From the NCBI GenBank assembly GCA_947462335.1, contig OX381720.1:62331946-62395945 (forward strand): DNA of 64,000 nt. Reading direction: 5' to 3'. Numbering within the stretch: position 1 is the first letter of the stretch; the number at the start of each line of letters is the position of its first letter. The position numbers and the translations under genes are program-made. Positions 21,051-31,189 of this stretch are shown piece after piece. The stretch is from Harmothoe impar (Eukaryota > Annelida > Polychaeta > Phyllodocida > Polynoidae). The notes beneath the pieces were generated by a model that saw only the letters and a program-made list of their open reading frames with translations, did no database searches and was not told the origin of the DNA.

Positions 21051-21159
21051 GTGGGTGTCAGGGTGTGTGGGAGATGTATTGGGGTAATGTATAGAACAGT
21101 ACTCATACGGAGATTCAACAGGTTATTGAAAACTATGAATTCTACTTCATTTATGTGTA

Positions 21160-21164
21160 TGCCG

Positions 21165-21201
<37 letters not shown>

Positions 21202-21231
21202 CGACAACAGCAGAGAAGCAGCTCCGGCAGT
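21160..21231 (+). other. (CAA)n tract with second copy of exon 3' end
   Basis: A CAA microsatellite is followed by CAGAGAAGCAGCTCCGGCAG, which matches the end of the 20878 exon (CAGAGTAGCAGCTCGGGCAG) at 18 of 20 bases and in the same Gln/Ser frame. The donor GTGGGT is replaced by TAGCTC. Confidence 0.6.
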
Positions 21232-21283
21232 AGCTCATTATACAATGGGGAGTCATTCTGGAGGCAACCTGGGGGGCGTCCGG

Positions 21284-21604
21284 ACCCCATGGACATTTTG
21301 GAGGCTTTTAACGATATTTTCTAATGATATTTTGATACACTGNNNNNNNNNNNNNNNNNNNNNNNNNNNNNNNNNNNNNNNNNNNNNNNNNNNNNNNNNN
21401 NNNNNNNNNNNNNNNNNNNNNNNNNNNNNNNNNNNNNNNNNNNNNNNNNNNNNNNNNNNNNNNNNNNNNNNNNNNNNNNNNNNNNNNNNNNNNNNNNNNN
21501 NNNNNNNNNNNNNNNNNNNNNNNNNNNNNNNNNNNNNNNNNNCGGACCCCCTGGACGTTTTGGAGGTTTTTAAAGATTTTTTCTAATGATATTTTGATAC
21601 ACCG
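21284..21604. repeat. Near-duplicate segments on both sides of the gap
   Basis: Sequence 21284-21342 (GGACCCCATGGACATTTTGG...) and 21543-21604 (GGACCCCCTGGACGTTTTGG...) are about 90% alike, and each ends ATATTTTGATACAC. They belong to a dispersed element whose other parts, GGCGGATCCAGG and TTTGGTRTTTGGTRGA, are seen at 21725 and 51862-51975. Confidence 0.7.
21343..21542. other. Assembly gap (200 N)
   Basis: Exactly 200 undetermined bases, likely a placeholder length rather than a measured one. Confidence 0.99.
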
Positions 21605-21724
21605 GGCGTGATAGGCTGCTTTTCGGCACTTTGGTATTTGGTGGATCCCCTCTCCGAATTGCTGGGACTTGCTGTGGACATGGGTCAGTGTCTCATGTCA
21701 TCTGAGGGACTTTAACCAACGCCT

Positions 21725-22015
21725 TACAGCTAATGGTCAGTGGCGGATCCAGGATTTTCTAGAGGTGGGGGGGGGGGGGGGGGGGGGGGGGGGCAAACCT
21801 GGCTGACTGTTCCTGCATGCACCGCAAGCGAAGCGCAGCGGCGATACTAGGTTTTCTTTTTGGGCCTCCCCCCCCCCCCCCCTCACACATTTTGGGACAT
21901 AGAAATGACTCGGGTCTGTGTCTAACCTCCTCTCCCTTGCTTTCCCTATTTTATTCTCTCTTCTTCCCCTTTTTTTAAATTTTTTTTTTCTGGGGGGGGG
22001 GGGGGGGCACCGAGC
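21725..22015. repeat. Dispersed repeat end with G and C homopolymers
   Basis: GTGGCGGATCCAGGATTTTC is followed by a G run of about 27, and later C and G runs (about 21868, 21993). No coding sequence. Confidence 0.7.
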
Positions 22016-22134
22016 TCACCAGAGTGCATGGACAAACGTTTAGATGAGTCTTAGTCTTAATAGCACTCACCCTCACTAAGTAAAGGAAAAATAAAATCGG
22101 GGTTGGGGGGCAGAGACCCCCGTGATATCAACCT

Positions 22135-22319
22135 ACCGTACCGTCGCGATTTAGCGCCGGGGCGCTCTTCAATTTGGCGGGGCCTTCAAATCAAAGACAG
22201 GCGCTTATTTGAGATCCTATTTTAGTGCTTAAGGAATATTTCAAGACCCCTATACCCCCGGCGCTTATTCAAGACCGGCGCTCTTTCAAGACCGGCGCTT
22301 TATCGCGACGGTACGGTAT
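22135..22319. repeat. MITE with TACCGTACCGTCGCGAT ends, family N
   Basis: TACCGTACCGTCGCGAT at the left is the exact complement of ATCGCGACGGTACGGTA at the right. The interior repeats GGCGCTTATT and AAGACCGGCGCT. A diverged copy is at 25448-25639. Confidence 0.85.
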
Positions 22320-22430
22320 GACATCATCTCTATTTGGTGGGTATCATTAAGACTTTAAGATTAAGACTTATTAAGATTTGATCAAGACTCACTCTAAACA
22401 TGCGTCCGTGCACTCTGGTGAGGTACACTG

Positions 22431-22657
22431 AAAAAGTAAACTTTTCAAGTCAAAAGTTGTCTCACCTATCAGGTTACCATCCCACAAATAGAATCTGGAG
22501 CTGACAAATGTCGGGTTTTGGGCTGGCACATGCCAAGTGGGTCTTCTACCTCCAGCTAGAGGACCCGCTTCATTGTCACTTAGATGAGTTTTAAACTTGT
22601 TTATATTATGACAGTCACTTGGAAGAGTCTGGAGACAAGTTTACTTTTTTAGTGTAG
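22431..22657. repeat. MITE, family E, shortened left end
   Basis: CACTGAAAAAGTAAACTT at the left and AAGTTTACTTTTTTAGTGTA at the right. The core CCACAAATAGAATCTGGAGC and GGGTCTTCTACC hairpin are present. Part of the left terminal repeat is deleted. Confidence 0.8.
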
Positions 22658-22763
22658 GAGTGTCAAGCCCACTCCCTAGTGCTATATCTACATGTATGGA
22701 ACCTTACAGCTGAGTCTCATTACCTCGCCGTCTCGTGAACAAGGTGCCGGATTAACCCTGTAA

Positions 22764-23084
22764 GGGAGTGATCATTTTTTATCAACAGGGGGGGGGGGTT
22801 GGTTTGGGGGGGGGGGGGCAAAAAAATTTGGACCCCTTGACCGGGGGGGGTGTAAAAAATTGGGACCCCCTCTTGGGGGGGGGGGTCAAAAAAATTTAAC
22901 CTGTTTTGGGCCAAAAAGCCCGCGCGTTACTATGCTTCAAAGGGCCCGCGCGCGCGCCGATTTCCGACCCGTAGGGGGGGGGGTAAAAATTTCGACCCGT
23001 TGACCGGGGGGGTGAAAAAAATTTCGCGCGCTCCGCGCGGAAAACCACCCCCCCCCCTATTGTTAAAAAATGATCACTCCCTAA
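22764..23084. repeat. G/C-tract bracketed MITE, family C
   Basis: AAGGGAGTGATCATTTTTTA followed by G runs, and at the other end C runs followed by TTAAAAAATGATCACTCCCT. Four internal blocks of G-run plus AAAAATT, with GCGCGC stretches. Confidence 0.85.
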
Positions 23085-23311
23085 GGGCCGTGTACTGCGT
23101 TAATGACGTCATGATGCATGAATGCAGCCCTGGTGAGTAACTCGCCAGGGCTGCATTCATACATCAAGCCGACCCTTTGTTAGGGTATCGAGTCCATAGG
23201 GTCGGCATGATGCTTGATTGCAGCACTGGCGAGTTACTCATCAGGGCTGCATTCATGCATCATGAATTGTGACAACAAATGGCACGTTAAACCACCATGC
23301 TTAAAGGGTTA
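23082..23311. repeat. Double-hairpin MITE, family A
   Basis: First hairpin CAGCCCTGGTGAGT / ACTCGCCAGGGCTG, second AGCACTGGCGAGT / ACTCATCAGGGCT. Ends CCTAAGGGCCG and CTTAAAGGGTT. Directly abuts the family C element. Confidence 0.8.
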
Positions 23312-23834
23312 ATCCTTACCCCAATGGGAACAATGCCAAATCTAAAACACTACTCAGCGTCTCAGTGTAGAATAGCACAGAGCCCGACTCGTGTGTACAG
23401 GTTGTACTACAGTGTGGTTATAGCCCATTCTCCTGTGCAACGGGTAATCACAACAAACACTGATGATTACTCTCTGCCCTAGGCACCGATTTACTACCAA
23501 ATTCGTCCAGATTAATACTTATGTTTACCTATTTATGTCTCATGTTAATAACGAATTGCACCTTTAGTCCATGTAGATGCATATACTTTTCTTATACTGT
23601 ATAAGAGACTGCTATTTTGACAATACAATACTTATAACAGGGGTTTCCAACAGGAAAATAGTCCTGTGGCACAACACTGTACTGGTGGGTTTACCAAAAG
23701 CCACGTGAAATGCACATTGCAGTACCTGGGCTATCAGGGGTAATTAAGTGTGACTGCCGAACTATTTCTGTGACGTAGGTGGCCTGGTGCAGAGGTATTC
23801 CTTTTGAGGGTTTATTTGGATTACCTCTGCACTG

Positions 23835-24150
23835 GAGATTGGTACTCTCGTTCCCAAATCCTTCCGAAGGAAGGCTCTGGGGACAGCCAAATGACCTTGA
23901 ACTTGGGATTTTGCTGTGTCTGGGCAACCCCTGCTGGTAGGCTGGAACCAGTGAACAGGAACAGGAAATGGAACCAGAATGTATGATGGTAGTTTTAGGT
24001 AGTTTTACCATCAGCCTTTCTGGTTCCATTTCCTGTTCCTGTTCACTGGTTCCAGCCTACCAGCAGGGGTTGCCCAGACACAGCAAAATCCCAACATTTG
24101 GCAGTTACCAGAGCCTTCCTTTGGAAGGATTTGGGAACGAGAGTATGGAG
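23835..24150. repeat. Long palindrome, arms about 140 bp
   Basis: TACTCTCGTTCCCAAATCCT (about 23849) through GGAACCAGAATGTATGATGG returns inverted as CCATCAGCCTTTCTGGTTCC through AGGATTTGGGAACGAGAGTA (ending 24146). Arms are nearly perfect, with short mismatched stretches, and the spacer is about 15 bp. Transcripts would fold into a long hairpin RNA. Open frames on both strands are a by-product. Confidence 0.9.
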
Positions 24151-24189
24151 ATTGGTTATAGCCATGTTCACACAATGTATCAGATTAGT

Positions 24190-24435
24190 GATACCCATTT
24201 AAGGACAGCATAGCACTATGTTTTCATGATGCATGAATGCAGCCCTGGCGAGTAACTCGTCTGTACTGCATTCAAGCATCATGCCCACCGCACGGTGTTG
24301 ATACACTCCTGAAGGGTCAGCATGATGCACCGATATAACAATGGTGAGGTACTCAGCAGTGCTGCATTAGTGCATCATATTGGTGTAAGTGTACATGACT
24401 ATTTAAGGTATCAAGCCGTCCTTACAGGGTTAAGT
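24190..24435. repeat. Double-hairpin MITE, family A
   Basis: Starts TTTAAGGACAGCATAG and ends CCGTCCTTACAGGGTTAA, with both hairpins partly decayed (CTGGCGAGTAACTCGTCTG). Confidence 0.7.
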
Positions 24436-24583
24436 AGCTAAGGTTTAACAAGGCACGGTAGTCACAGAACCCAAATACTGCCTTCCTGTTCCACTGGAGT
24501 AATCCTCAACCCTGGAGTAGTACAGAGTGACATATATCAGACAACATTAACGCTCCTTAGACGCAAGGAGAGCTGATAAGGCA

Positions 24584-24855
24584 AAAAAAAGAGTTGTGTT
24601 CAGGTAACACAGCCCAAAAAAAATAGGGTAGGTAGCTCGATTTTTTTTACCAAATTTGTTTAAGGATTTTGAGGCAAAATTCCTCCCATTTTCGTATAAT
24701 TTTCAGTAAAAGAATATTTCCGTAAAAAAAGTGTATTTTTGGTAGAAAAAAACACAAATATGCCTTCCAAATAAAAATGATTAAAAATGTGGGTAGGGCC
24801 AAAAAAAAAAGGGTCGCTAGGGATACCTTAACACAACTTCTTTTTTTTGGCCTGA
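24584..24855. repeat. MITE, family B
   Basis: GGCAAAAAAAAGAGTTGTGT at the left and TTTTTTTTGGCCTGA at the right, with diverged interior (GGTAGGTAGCTCG). Confidence 0.65.
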
Positions 24856-25006
24856 GGGGATATATACTGCTTACATGTAGTATTATACTTAGGACTTTGT
24901 GATATTATCGTATAGGCGGATATAATATTATCCATTAGACTTTACAGAACATATTAGCTTAGCATCCAAGAAATACAAAGGAACACAGAGAGAAAGGGAT
25001 GATTAT

Positions 25007-25332
25007 GGCTGTGTCTCACGAACTTGGGCCAATGTTTTTGTCTATGACCGGGTGCCGTCTATGACCGGGTGCCGTCTATGACTGGGTACCGTCTATGACC
25101 GGGTGCCGTCTATGACCGGCTATCTAAAAGAGTTGTTTTGGAGGAATAAAAAATATATACATATATATTTTTTTACAATTCTTTTCCTTTTTTTTTCCTT
25201 TTTAAAAAAAATTCCTCCAAACTACTTTTATAGATAGCTGGTCAGAGACGGCACCCGGTCATAGACGGCACCCAGTCATAGACGGCACCCGGTCATAGAC
25301 AAAAACATTGGCCCAAGTTCGTGAGACACAGC
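25007..25332. mobile_element. Foldback-like element, family D, GTCTATGACC subtype
   Basis: Ends GGCTGTGTCTCACGAACTTG and CAAGTTCGTGAGACACAGC. Five left and about four right copies of GTCTATGACCGGGTGCC. The ATGACC variant occurs in both arms, unlike other copies. Inner stem GAGTTGTTTTGGAGGAAT / ATTCCTCCAAACTAC. Flanks ATTATG / ATTATG suggest a short target duplication. Confidence 0.85.
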
Positions 25333-25447
25333 ATTATGTTGCCATTAATCTAATTAGTGTATAGTTTGTGTCGGGAATGAGGCAGAGACATACACAGAAA
25401 CATAGACAGACTAACCCATTGTACAATTATATTAAGAATAAAATGGT

Positions 25448-25639
25448 TACCGCACCGTGCGTTGAAGCACCGGGTATTGAATAAGCGCCGATCTTGTATA
25501 AGCGCCTGGCGTATGAGGGTCTTGAAATAACTCTTGCGCACTAAAACTAGATCTTGGATAAGCGCCTGTCTTGTATAAGCGCCGGGGGTAAACACCCCTC
25601 CAAAGTTATAAGCGCCGGGGCGCCTAAACACGGCGGTAC
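25448..25639. repeat. MITE, family N, diverged
   Basis: Repeated AAGCGCC and TCTTGTATAAGCGCC words, ending GGCGGTACGGTATA. Related to 22135-22319. Confidence 0.6.
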
Positions 25640-25689
25640 GGTATATATGCACATATACCATGGGTGATCCATTTGAGAGACACAGCGTT

Positions 25690-25870
25690 CTTTAATGTGC
25701 TGTGTCCTTTGTCGTCTTGATGCATGAATGCAGCCCTGGTGAGGGACTTCCATCAAGACAACCCGGAGTGCATCAACCCTATATAGGGGCGGGCTGATGC
25801 ATGGATGCAGCACTGGTGATGCATGGATGCAGCACTGGTGATGCATGGATGCAGCACGGGTGCACTGAAA
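25690..25870. repeat. Partial family A element with short tandem
   Basis: GCATGAATGCAGCCCTGGTG, followed by three copies of GATGCATGGATGCAGCAC(T)GGT. Confidence 0.7.
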
Positions 25871-26189
25871 AAGTAAACTTGTCTCTCTCTCTCTCTCTTA
25901 AAATCCGTGCATATGTAGGTTACCTGATTCCTTTGTCAACATCTAAGTTTTCTGATCCCTCCAATAAAATGGTGACCAGAGGCAATTGGAGCCACTGAAT
26001 AGGTGCCGTTGTTATTTCTGTATGTGTAATTACATGTACTCAGATTGGTTGGAGACCTTGTTGGGTTTCGTGTGTAAACTTACATAACGTTACGACGATA
26101 GGAAATTACAATGTTTATGGCAGGGCTATGATCGTGATGAAACATGCACTCACTGTGAATATATACTTTGTACTTGAAGACCCACAGAG

Positions 26190-26252
26190 AGAGGGAGAGG
26201 GAGAGGGAGAGGGAGAGGGAGAGGGAGAGGGAGAGGGAGAGGGAGAGGGAGG
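26190..26252. repeat. (GAGGGA)n microsatellite, G-quadruplex-prone
   Basis: About ten GAGGGA hexamers on the + strand, with GGG every six bases, which meets the usual G4 pattern. Confidence 0.9.
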
Positions 26253-26277
26253 ATCAGGTCTTTTTAGAAGAATACAG

Positions 26278-27336
26278 ACAAAAGAAACAGAGTCGAAAGG
26301 GAGTCCAGGCGTTTTCAGAATGACTCACCTCTCTAGGGGAGTCCTGGTCCTTGTGTGATTTCCTTAAGGCGACTGCAGACGGGCCCGAATTGATTGGCAG
26401 ACTTGATCAGCGGATTTATTTGACGATATCAACCGTGTTTGGTCATTCTGACTGAATTGAGAGAACGTCACAGAAGATGCATCCTGTAGACCTTAATACC
26501 GAGTCAGGCCGGTCTGCAGTGGGCTGTAGGTGAGTCAGGGAGTTATGTGACTCCCCTATGTGACTCCCTTAGGTGAGCCAGGCAGCTATGTGACTCCCCT
26601 ATGTGACTCCCTCAGGTGAGTCAGGGAGCTATGTGACTCCCCTATGTGACCTATGTGACTCCCCTATGTGACTCCCTTAGGTGAGTCAGGGAGCTATGTG
26701 ACTCCCCTATGTGACCTATGTGACTCCCCTATGTGACTCCCTCAGGTGAGTCAGGCAGCTATGTGACTCCCCTATGTGACCTATGTGACTCCCCTATGTG
26801 ACTCCCTCAGGTGAGTCAGGGAGCTATGTGACTCCCCTATGTGACTCCCTCAGGTGAGTCAGGGAGCTATGTGACTCCCCTATGTGATTCCCTCAGGTGA
26901 GTCAGGGAGCTATGTGACTCCCCTATGTGATTCCCTTAGGTGAGCCAGGGAGCTATGTGACTCCCCTATGTGACTCCCTTAGGTGAGTTAGGGAGCTATG
27001 TGACTTCCCTATGTGACTCCCTTAGGTGAGTCAGGGAGCTATGTGACTCCCCTATGTGACTCCCTTAGGTGAGTCAGGGAGCTATGTGACTCCCCTATGT
27101 GACTCCCTAGGTGAGCCAGGGAGCTATGTGGCTCCCTTAGATGAGCCAGGGAGCCATGTGACTCCCTTAGGTGAGCCAGGGAGCTATGTGACTCCCTTAG
27201 GTGAGCCAGGGAGCTATGTGACTCCCTTAGGTGAGCCAGGGAGTCACCTAGGCTCCTTTAATCATACAGGGCTCCCATAAAGAGTCATTCTGGAGGCAAT
27301 CGGGACTCCCTTTGACTATTTTCTCTGTGAACTTTA
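26278..27336. repeat. Family H element inflated by internal minisatellite
   Basis: Left end AAAGAAACAGAGTCGAAAGG with GGAGTCCAGG and AGAATGACTC. Right end AGAGTCATTCTGGAGGCAAT and CTCCCTTTGACTATTTTCTC. Between them (about 26525-27250) are about 18 units of AGGTGAGTCAGGGAGCTATG plus TGACTCCCCTATGTGACTCCCTT, some with an extra TGACCTATG. Compact copies of family H are 210-290 bp. Confidence 0.8.
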
Positions 27337-28150
27337 GCTTTTCTTGCCATGGAATGATTCCAGATTACAATGGATGACGCACATGTCAGCAATTCCCGAG
27401 GTAGTTTTGATCAAATTTATTATGGGAATAAATATATACAATGCTATTTAAAATATAATGTATGGTTACCGATTTAATTTCTGCATTATCAAGTGGATCT
27501 GTGGGATGCTGGCTACATGGTGCAGGTAACCACCTGTTACCAGTGGTCCATGGCTGTACTATGGGATACATACACGTGTAGAGGTATACAACATGTTATA
27601 CACAGTAAGGGGGAAAAAAAGGGAAAAAAGGGCATTTTTTGCGTTTTTTTCTCACCAAAAAAACTTTCTGTTCTAAGACTGTTTTTTTTTTAAATTTCTT
27701 TAGTGAACTTATCCGGAAATGGCAGGAATTTTGGCTCAGAATCCTTAAAGAAATGCGTCATCACTACTTAGACATGCACCGACCGGGAGCACCAAGCCCT
27801 CCTCTAGCTGAATGCATCATCAATACATGCAGCTACTTCCTGATCCTACCTACCCGGTATAAGCCCCAACAAAGGTCTGTTTCAGGTAACCCGACCCTAC
27901 CAGGGGCTGCACTAGAGGTAGGTAGATGAGGAGTTTATCTGTGTGTGTGTTTACCTCTCAGTCACCCCTGTGTGTTACCTGGTCTCCATGACGGCAGATT
28001 AGCTCTCCTCCTCCCGGGGGATCCTCCGCCCACCTGCCCCCCTATACTCCTGCTGCTACTCACGCACCCCCAGCCTCGAGCTCTCCAGGCCCAGTGCCGC
28101 CCTCAGGCGGTACTGGGCCTGGACAAATTTATATCTAAAAAAAATGATCC
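27337..28150. other. No supported gene; C-rich patch
   Basis: AT-rich DNA, then a C-rich patch (27960-28120) containing the hairpin CCAGGCCCAGT / ACTGGGCCTGG and a second hairpin AATGATCC / GGATCATT. An open frame crosses it, but its end consists of these hairpins. Confidence 0.4.
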
Positions 28151-28174
28151 GGAATCCTGGATCATTTTTGAATG

Positions 28175-28405
28175 AGGTGTGTGGGTTCGAACCCCACCAG
28201 GGCACATAAGTGAGAACGTTTTTCACATTATTTATTTAAACTATTTGAAGCATAGATACACTTATATTGACATAGGTATAATATCTTTTACATATAAGAA
28301 TGAATACATTAGTTCAATTTAGATGCATTTTACAGATATCAAAAGTAAAACGACATGAGCAAGAGTGGGGCTCGAACCCATGTCCTTCTGAGTGCTGATT
28401 CATAG
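28175..28405. repeat. Two tRNA-like T-arm segments in opposite orientation
   Basis: GTGGGTTCGAACCCCAC (about 28181-28197) is a perfect T-stem-loop with B-box GGTTCGAACCC. On the minus strand ATGGGTTCGAGCCCCACTC (about 28368-28386) is another. Neither has a full cloverleaf that I can build, so they are probably remains of tRNA-derived SINEs rather than tRNA genes. Confidence 0.45.
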
Positions 28406-28502
28406 CAGTGTACATAAGGCCCAGTGTAGGTACAGATATATAAGTAAACCCCCAGACTGTAAACGTACAGTCGGGGCCCGAGACTGACGCACCCCTAGTC
28501 TT

Positions 28503-28819
28503 AGGGAGTGTTCATTTATTAATTACAGGGGGGTGGTGAGATTTCAGGCGGAGGGGCAACATTTCCCCCCCCCCCTCAAGAGCGCATGGAACATTTCGCG
28601 GCCCCCCTCCCCAAAGGCGGCAAACATTTTTCACCCTCCCCCTTTGAACTATAGTAACGCATGGGCGTTTTTGCTAAAAATGGGCTTACATTTTTACGCC
28701 CCCCCTCAAGAGGGGTCAGAATTTTTTGAGCCCCCCCCCCCCTCAGGAGGGGTCGGAAATTTTTACGCCACCCCCCAAACCCACCACCCCCCCTGTGAAT
28801 AATAAATGAACACTCCCTT
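28503..28819. repeat. G/C-tract bracketed MITE, family C
   Basis: TTAGGGAGTGTTCATTTATT and AATAAATGAACACTCCCTTA are the inverted ends. Several C-run blocks lie inside. The TTCATTTATT variant is matched on both ends, unlike the ATCATTTTTT of other copies. Confidence 0.8.
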
Positions 28820-29174
28820 AGGTAGTAATGCTACATATCACTAGGGGGCACCACTGTGTACAATCAGATTTAGGAGTGCCAATTAAACTAGATATGTTTC
28901 ATTGCCAGGTATCTAGGTTAGGAAAGCCTTGCACTCTGCAGGGTGTCTGCAAGTCTTGGAAGGAGTTACCACAGACAACCAGTGTAGGTGTTTCTTCCAG
29001 GTAGGTTAACTCCTACAAAGATGTTTGCCGATCTATAGATCTATACAATCAAGGTATCTGGACCAAGAATGTGTCAGAAGAGGGGCGCCTGTGCTGCATA
29101 TGTGTACCTCTAAGAGAGGTTCTTCTCCACCAACCTCTGACTCAGAATGATTACACAGGGGAGAAGAGGCAAGA
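28820..29174. other. No gene seen
   Basis: Unassigned sequence leading into the 84-bp minisatellite. Confidence 0.4.
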
Positions 29175-30200
29175 ACTGACCCATATAAGGTTGTATAAGG
29201 CACTCCCCTGTAGCTACCTGTAGGCAGCCATCTTGTTTATGTCCCTCAGGAGGCAATAACTGACCTATATAAGGTTGTATAAGGCACTCACCTGTAGCTA
29301 CCTGTGGGCAGCCATCTTGTTTATGTCCCCCAGGAGGCAATAACTGACCTATATAAGGCTGTATACGGCACTAGCGCATTTGGCTATCGGGGAAGCCATA
29401 TTGCCTCAGAGCAACACATTGTGGTTAGGCCCCCGACTCCAGAGCAGTGCATTATGGGTGAATTTCTTAGCAGTCCCTTTGTTCCAGGTGTGAATCGAGG
29501 GGATCATCTAGATAAGGAGATTGGGTTTAGCCTCCGACTACCTGAAGTACCAGGATGTGCTAGTGCCGTATAAGGCACTCACCTGTAGCAACCTGTGGGC
29601 AGCCATCTTGTTTATGTCCCCCAGGAGGCAATAACTGACCTATATAAGGTTGTATAAGGCACTCACCTGTAGCTACCTGTATGCTACCATCTTGTTTATG
29701 TCCCCCGGGAGGCAATAGCTGACCTTTATAAGGTTGTATAAGGCACTCACCTGTAGCTACCTGTAGGCTACCATCTTGTTTATGTCCCCCGGGAGGCAAT
29801 AACTGACCTATATAAGGTTGTATAAGGCACTCACCTGTAGCTACCTGTGGGCAGCCATCTTGTTTATGTCCCCCAAGAGGCAATAACTGACCTTTATAAG
29901 GTTGTTTAAGGCACTCACATGTAGCTACCTGTAGGCTACCATCTTGTTTATGTCCCCCGGGAGGCAATAACTGACCTTTATAAGGTTGTATAAGGCACTC
30001 ACATGTAGCTACCTGTAGGCTACCATCTTGTTTATGTCCCCCGGAAGGCAATAACTGACCTATATAAGGTTGTATAAGACACTCACCTGTAGCTACCTGT
30101 GGGCAGCCATCTTGTTTATGTCCCCCAGGAGGCAATAACTGACCTATATAAGGTTGTATAAGGCACTCACCTGTAGCTAACTGTGGGCAGCCATCTTGTT
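29175..30200. repeat. 84-bp minisatellite with GCAGCCATCTTG core
   Basis: About ten copies of an 84-bp unit: CAATAACTGACCTATATAAG, then GTTGTATAAGGCACTCACCT, GTAGCTACCTGTGGGCAGCC and ATCTTGTTTATGTCCCCCAG. The unit contains a YY1-like word (complement CAAGATGGCTGC). The array is interrupted by a family G element at 29362-29572. Confidence 0.95.
29362..29572. mobile_element. MITE, family G, inserted in minisatellite
   Basis: Inverted ends TATACGGCACTAGC and GCTAGTGCCGTATA. The interior contains GAGCAACACATTGTGGTTAG and CCCGACTCCAGAGCAGTGCA. Adjacent array units give the empty site GTTGTATAAGGCACTC. The filled site has TATA on both sides. Other copies are at 30849, 46298 and 49738. Confidence 0.9.
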
Positions 30201-30212
30201 TACTCTACCACA

Positions 30213-30424
30213 CAGAGAATTGAAATAGCGTCAAAAGGGGGTCCAGGTTCCCTCTAGAATGACTCCAGAATGGCTCCCCTCTCTTTCCAGGGCTGCCTGG
30301 GTGACTCCCTGGGCGACCTAAGGGAGTCACCTGGAGGAGTCACATACCGGTATTGCCTGACTCATGTACCTAAGGGAGTTGCATCAGGATCGACCTGGGC
30401 TCCCTTTTTCTTTTCTCTGTGTAG
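30213..30424. repeat. Family H element
   Basis: ACAGAGAATTGAAATAGCGT at the left, then CAAAAGGGGGTCCAGG. The centre is CCTAAGGGAGTCACCTGG. The right end is GGGCTCCCTTTTTCTTTTCT with CTGTGT. The arms are partly decayed. Confidence 0.65.
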
Positions 30425-30511
30425 TGGAGTCGTTACCACTTGTACAAGGGAACATGGACCAGAAGAGTACACACCTCCCGTCAGGGTATAGGTCCAGACG
30501 TATCTACCCGC

Positions 30512-30712
30512 ATAAGGTAAGGTACCCTTTGTCGTCATGATGCAGCCCTGGTGAGTAACTCGCCAGGGCTGCAGTCAAGCATCATGCCGGCCTTACGGGG
30601 TTGAATGTAGCCCACACGGGTAGACTCACCATGGCTGCATTCATGCATCATGACGACAAAGGGTATAGCACATTGAAGCACTGTGCGGCCCTTAAAGGGT
30701 TTACAGCGCCAT
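30512..30712. repeat. Double-hairpin MITE, family A
   Basis: Hairpin CAGCCCTGGTGAGT / ACTCGCCAGGGCTG and end word GCGGCCCTTAAAGGGTT. Confidence 0.75.
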
Positions 30713-30848
30713 TGTAAGTTGCCACCAGTCGTCAATGAAAGCCCCTCTACCTACAGCCTGTACGCTGTGCACATACAGGCATGCAGGCCAATTATTCTAC
30801 CCTGGGGAATTACAAAACCTAGCACCCTCATCACTACAGCCACCCAGC

Positions 30849-31060
30849 TATACGGGACTCGCGAATTAGGCTATGGGGGCCGCCATCTTGGCTCAGAGCA
30901 ATGCATTGTGGTTAAGCCCCCAACTCCAGAGCAGTGCATCATGGGAGAATTTTTTATCAGCCCCTTTCTTCAAGGTGTGAGAGGAGGGGATTAGCCTGAT
31001 AAGGAATTGGGGGTGTAGCCCCCGACTACATGAGGTACCAGGATGTGCTAGTCGCGTATA
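30849..31060. mobile_element. MITE, family G
   Basis: TATACGGGACTCGCG at the left and GTGCTAGTCGCGTATA at the right, with TATA on each flank. The interior has GGCCGCCATCTTGGCTCAGA and TGCATCATGGGAGAATTTTT. Confidence 0.9.
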
Positions 31061-31189
31061 GGGACATAACGCAGCGCCATGCGGGCAGTAGTAGTGGCAG
31101 ACAGAGGAACTACATCAGTACAGCCACACAGCTATAGGGACATACTACAGCGCCATGAGGGCAGTAGTAGTGGCACACAGAGGAACTAC

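Noticed and set aside
21160..21325. Possible terminal exon reading SSSLYNGESFWRQPGGRPDP... to a stop
   Set aside because: The downstream part is a family H fragment (GGAGTCATTCTGGAGGCAAC) and the dispersed GGACCCC element repeated across the gap. No donor or acceptor supports it.
23691..24213. Frames reading SGSISCSCSLVPAYQQGLPR on both arms
   Set aside because: The same peptide arises from each arm of the long palindrome. No start context or splice signals.
27962..28175. Open frame HPCVLPGLHDGRLALLLPGD... after acceptor TTACCTCTCAG
   Set aside because: C-rich composition opens more than one frame, and its end is two short palindromes. The phase matches several exons by chance.
29560..30135. 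191-codon minus-strand frame with GGHKQDGCPQVATGE repeats
   Set aside because: Translation of the 84-bp minisatellite (28 codons per unit).
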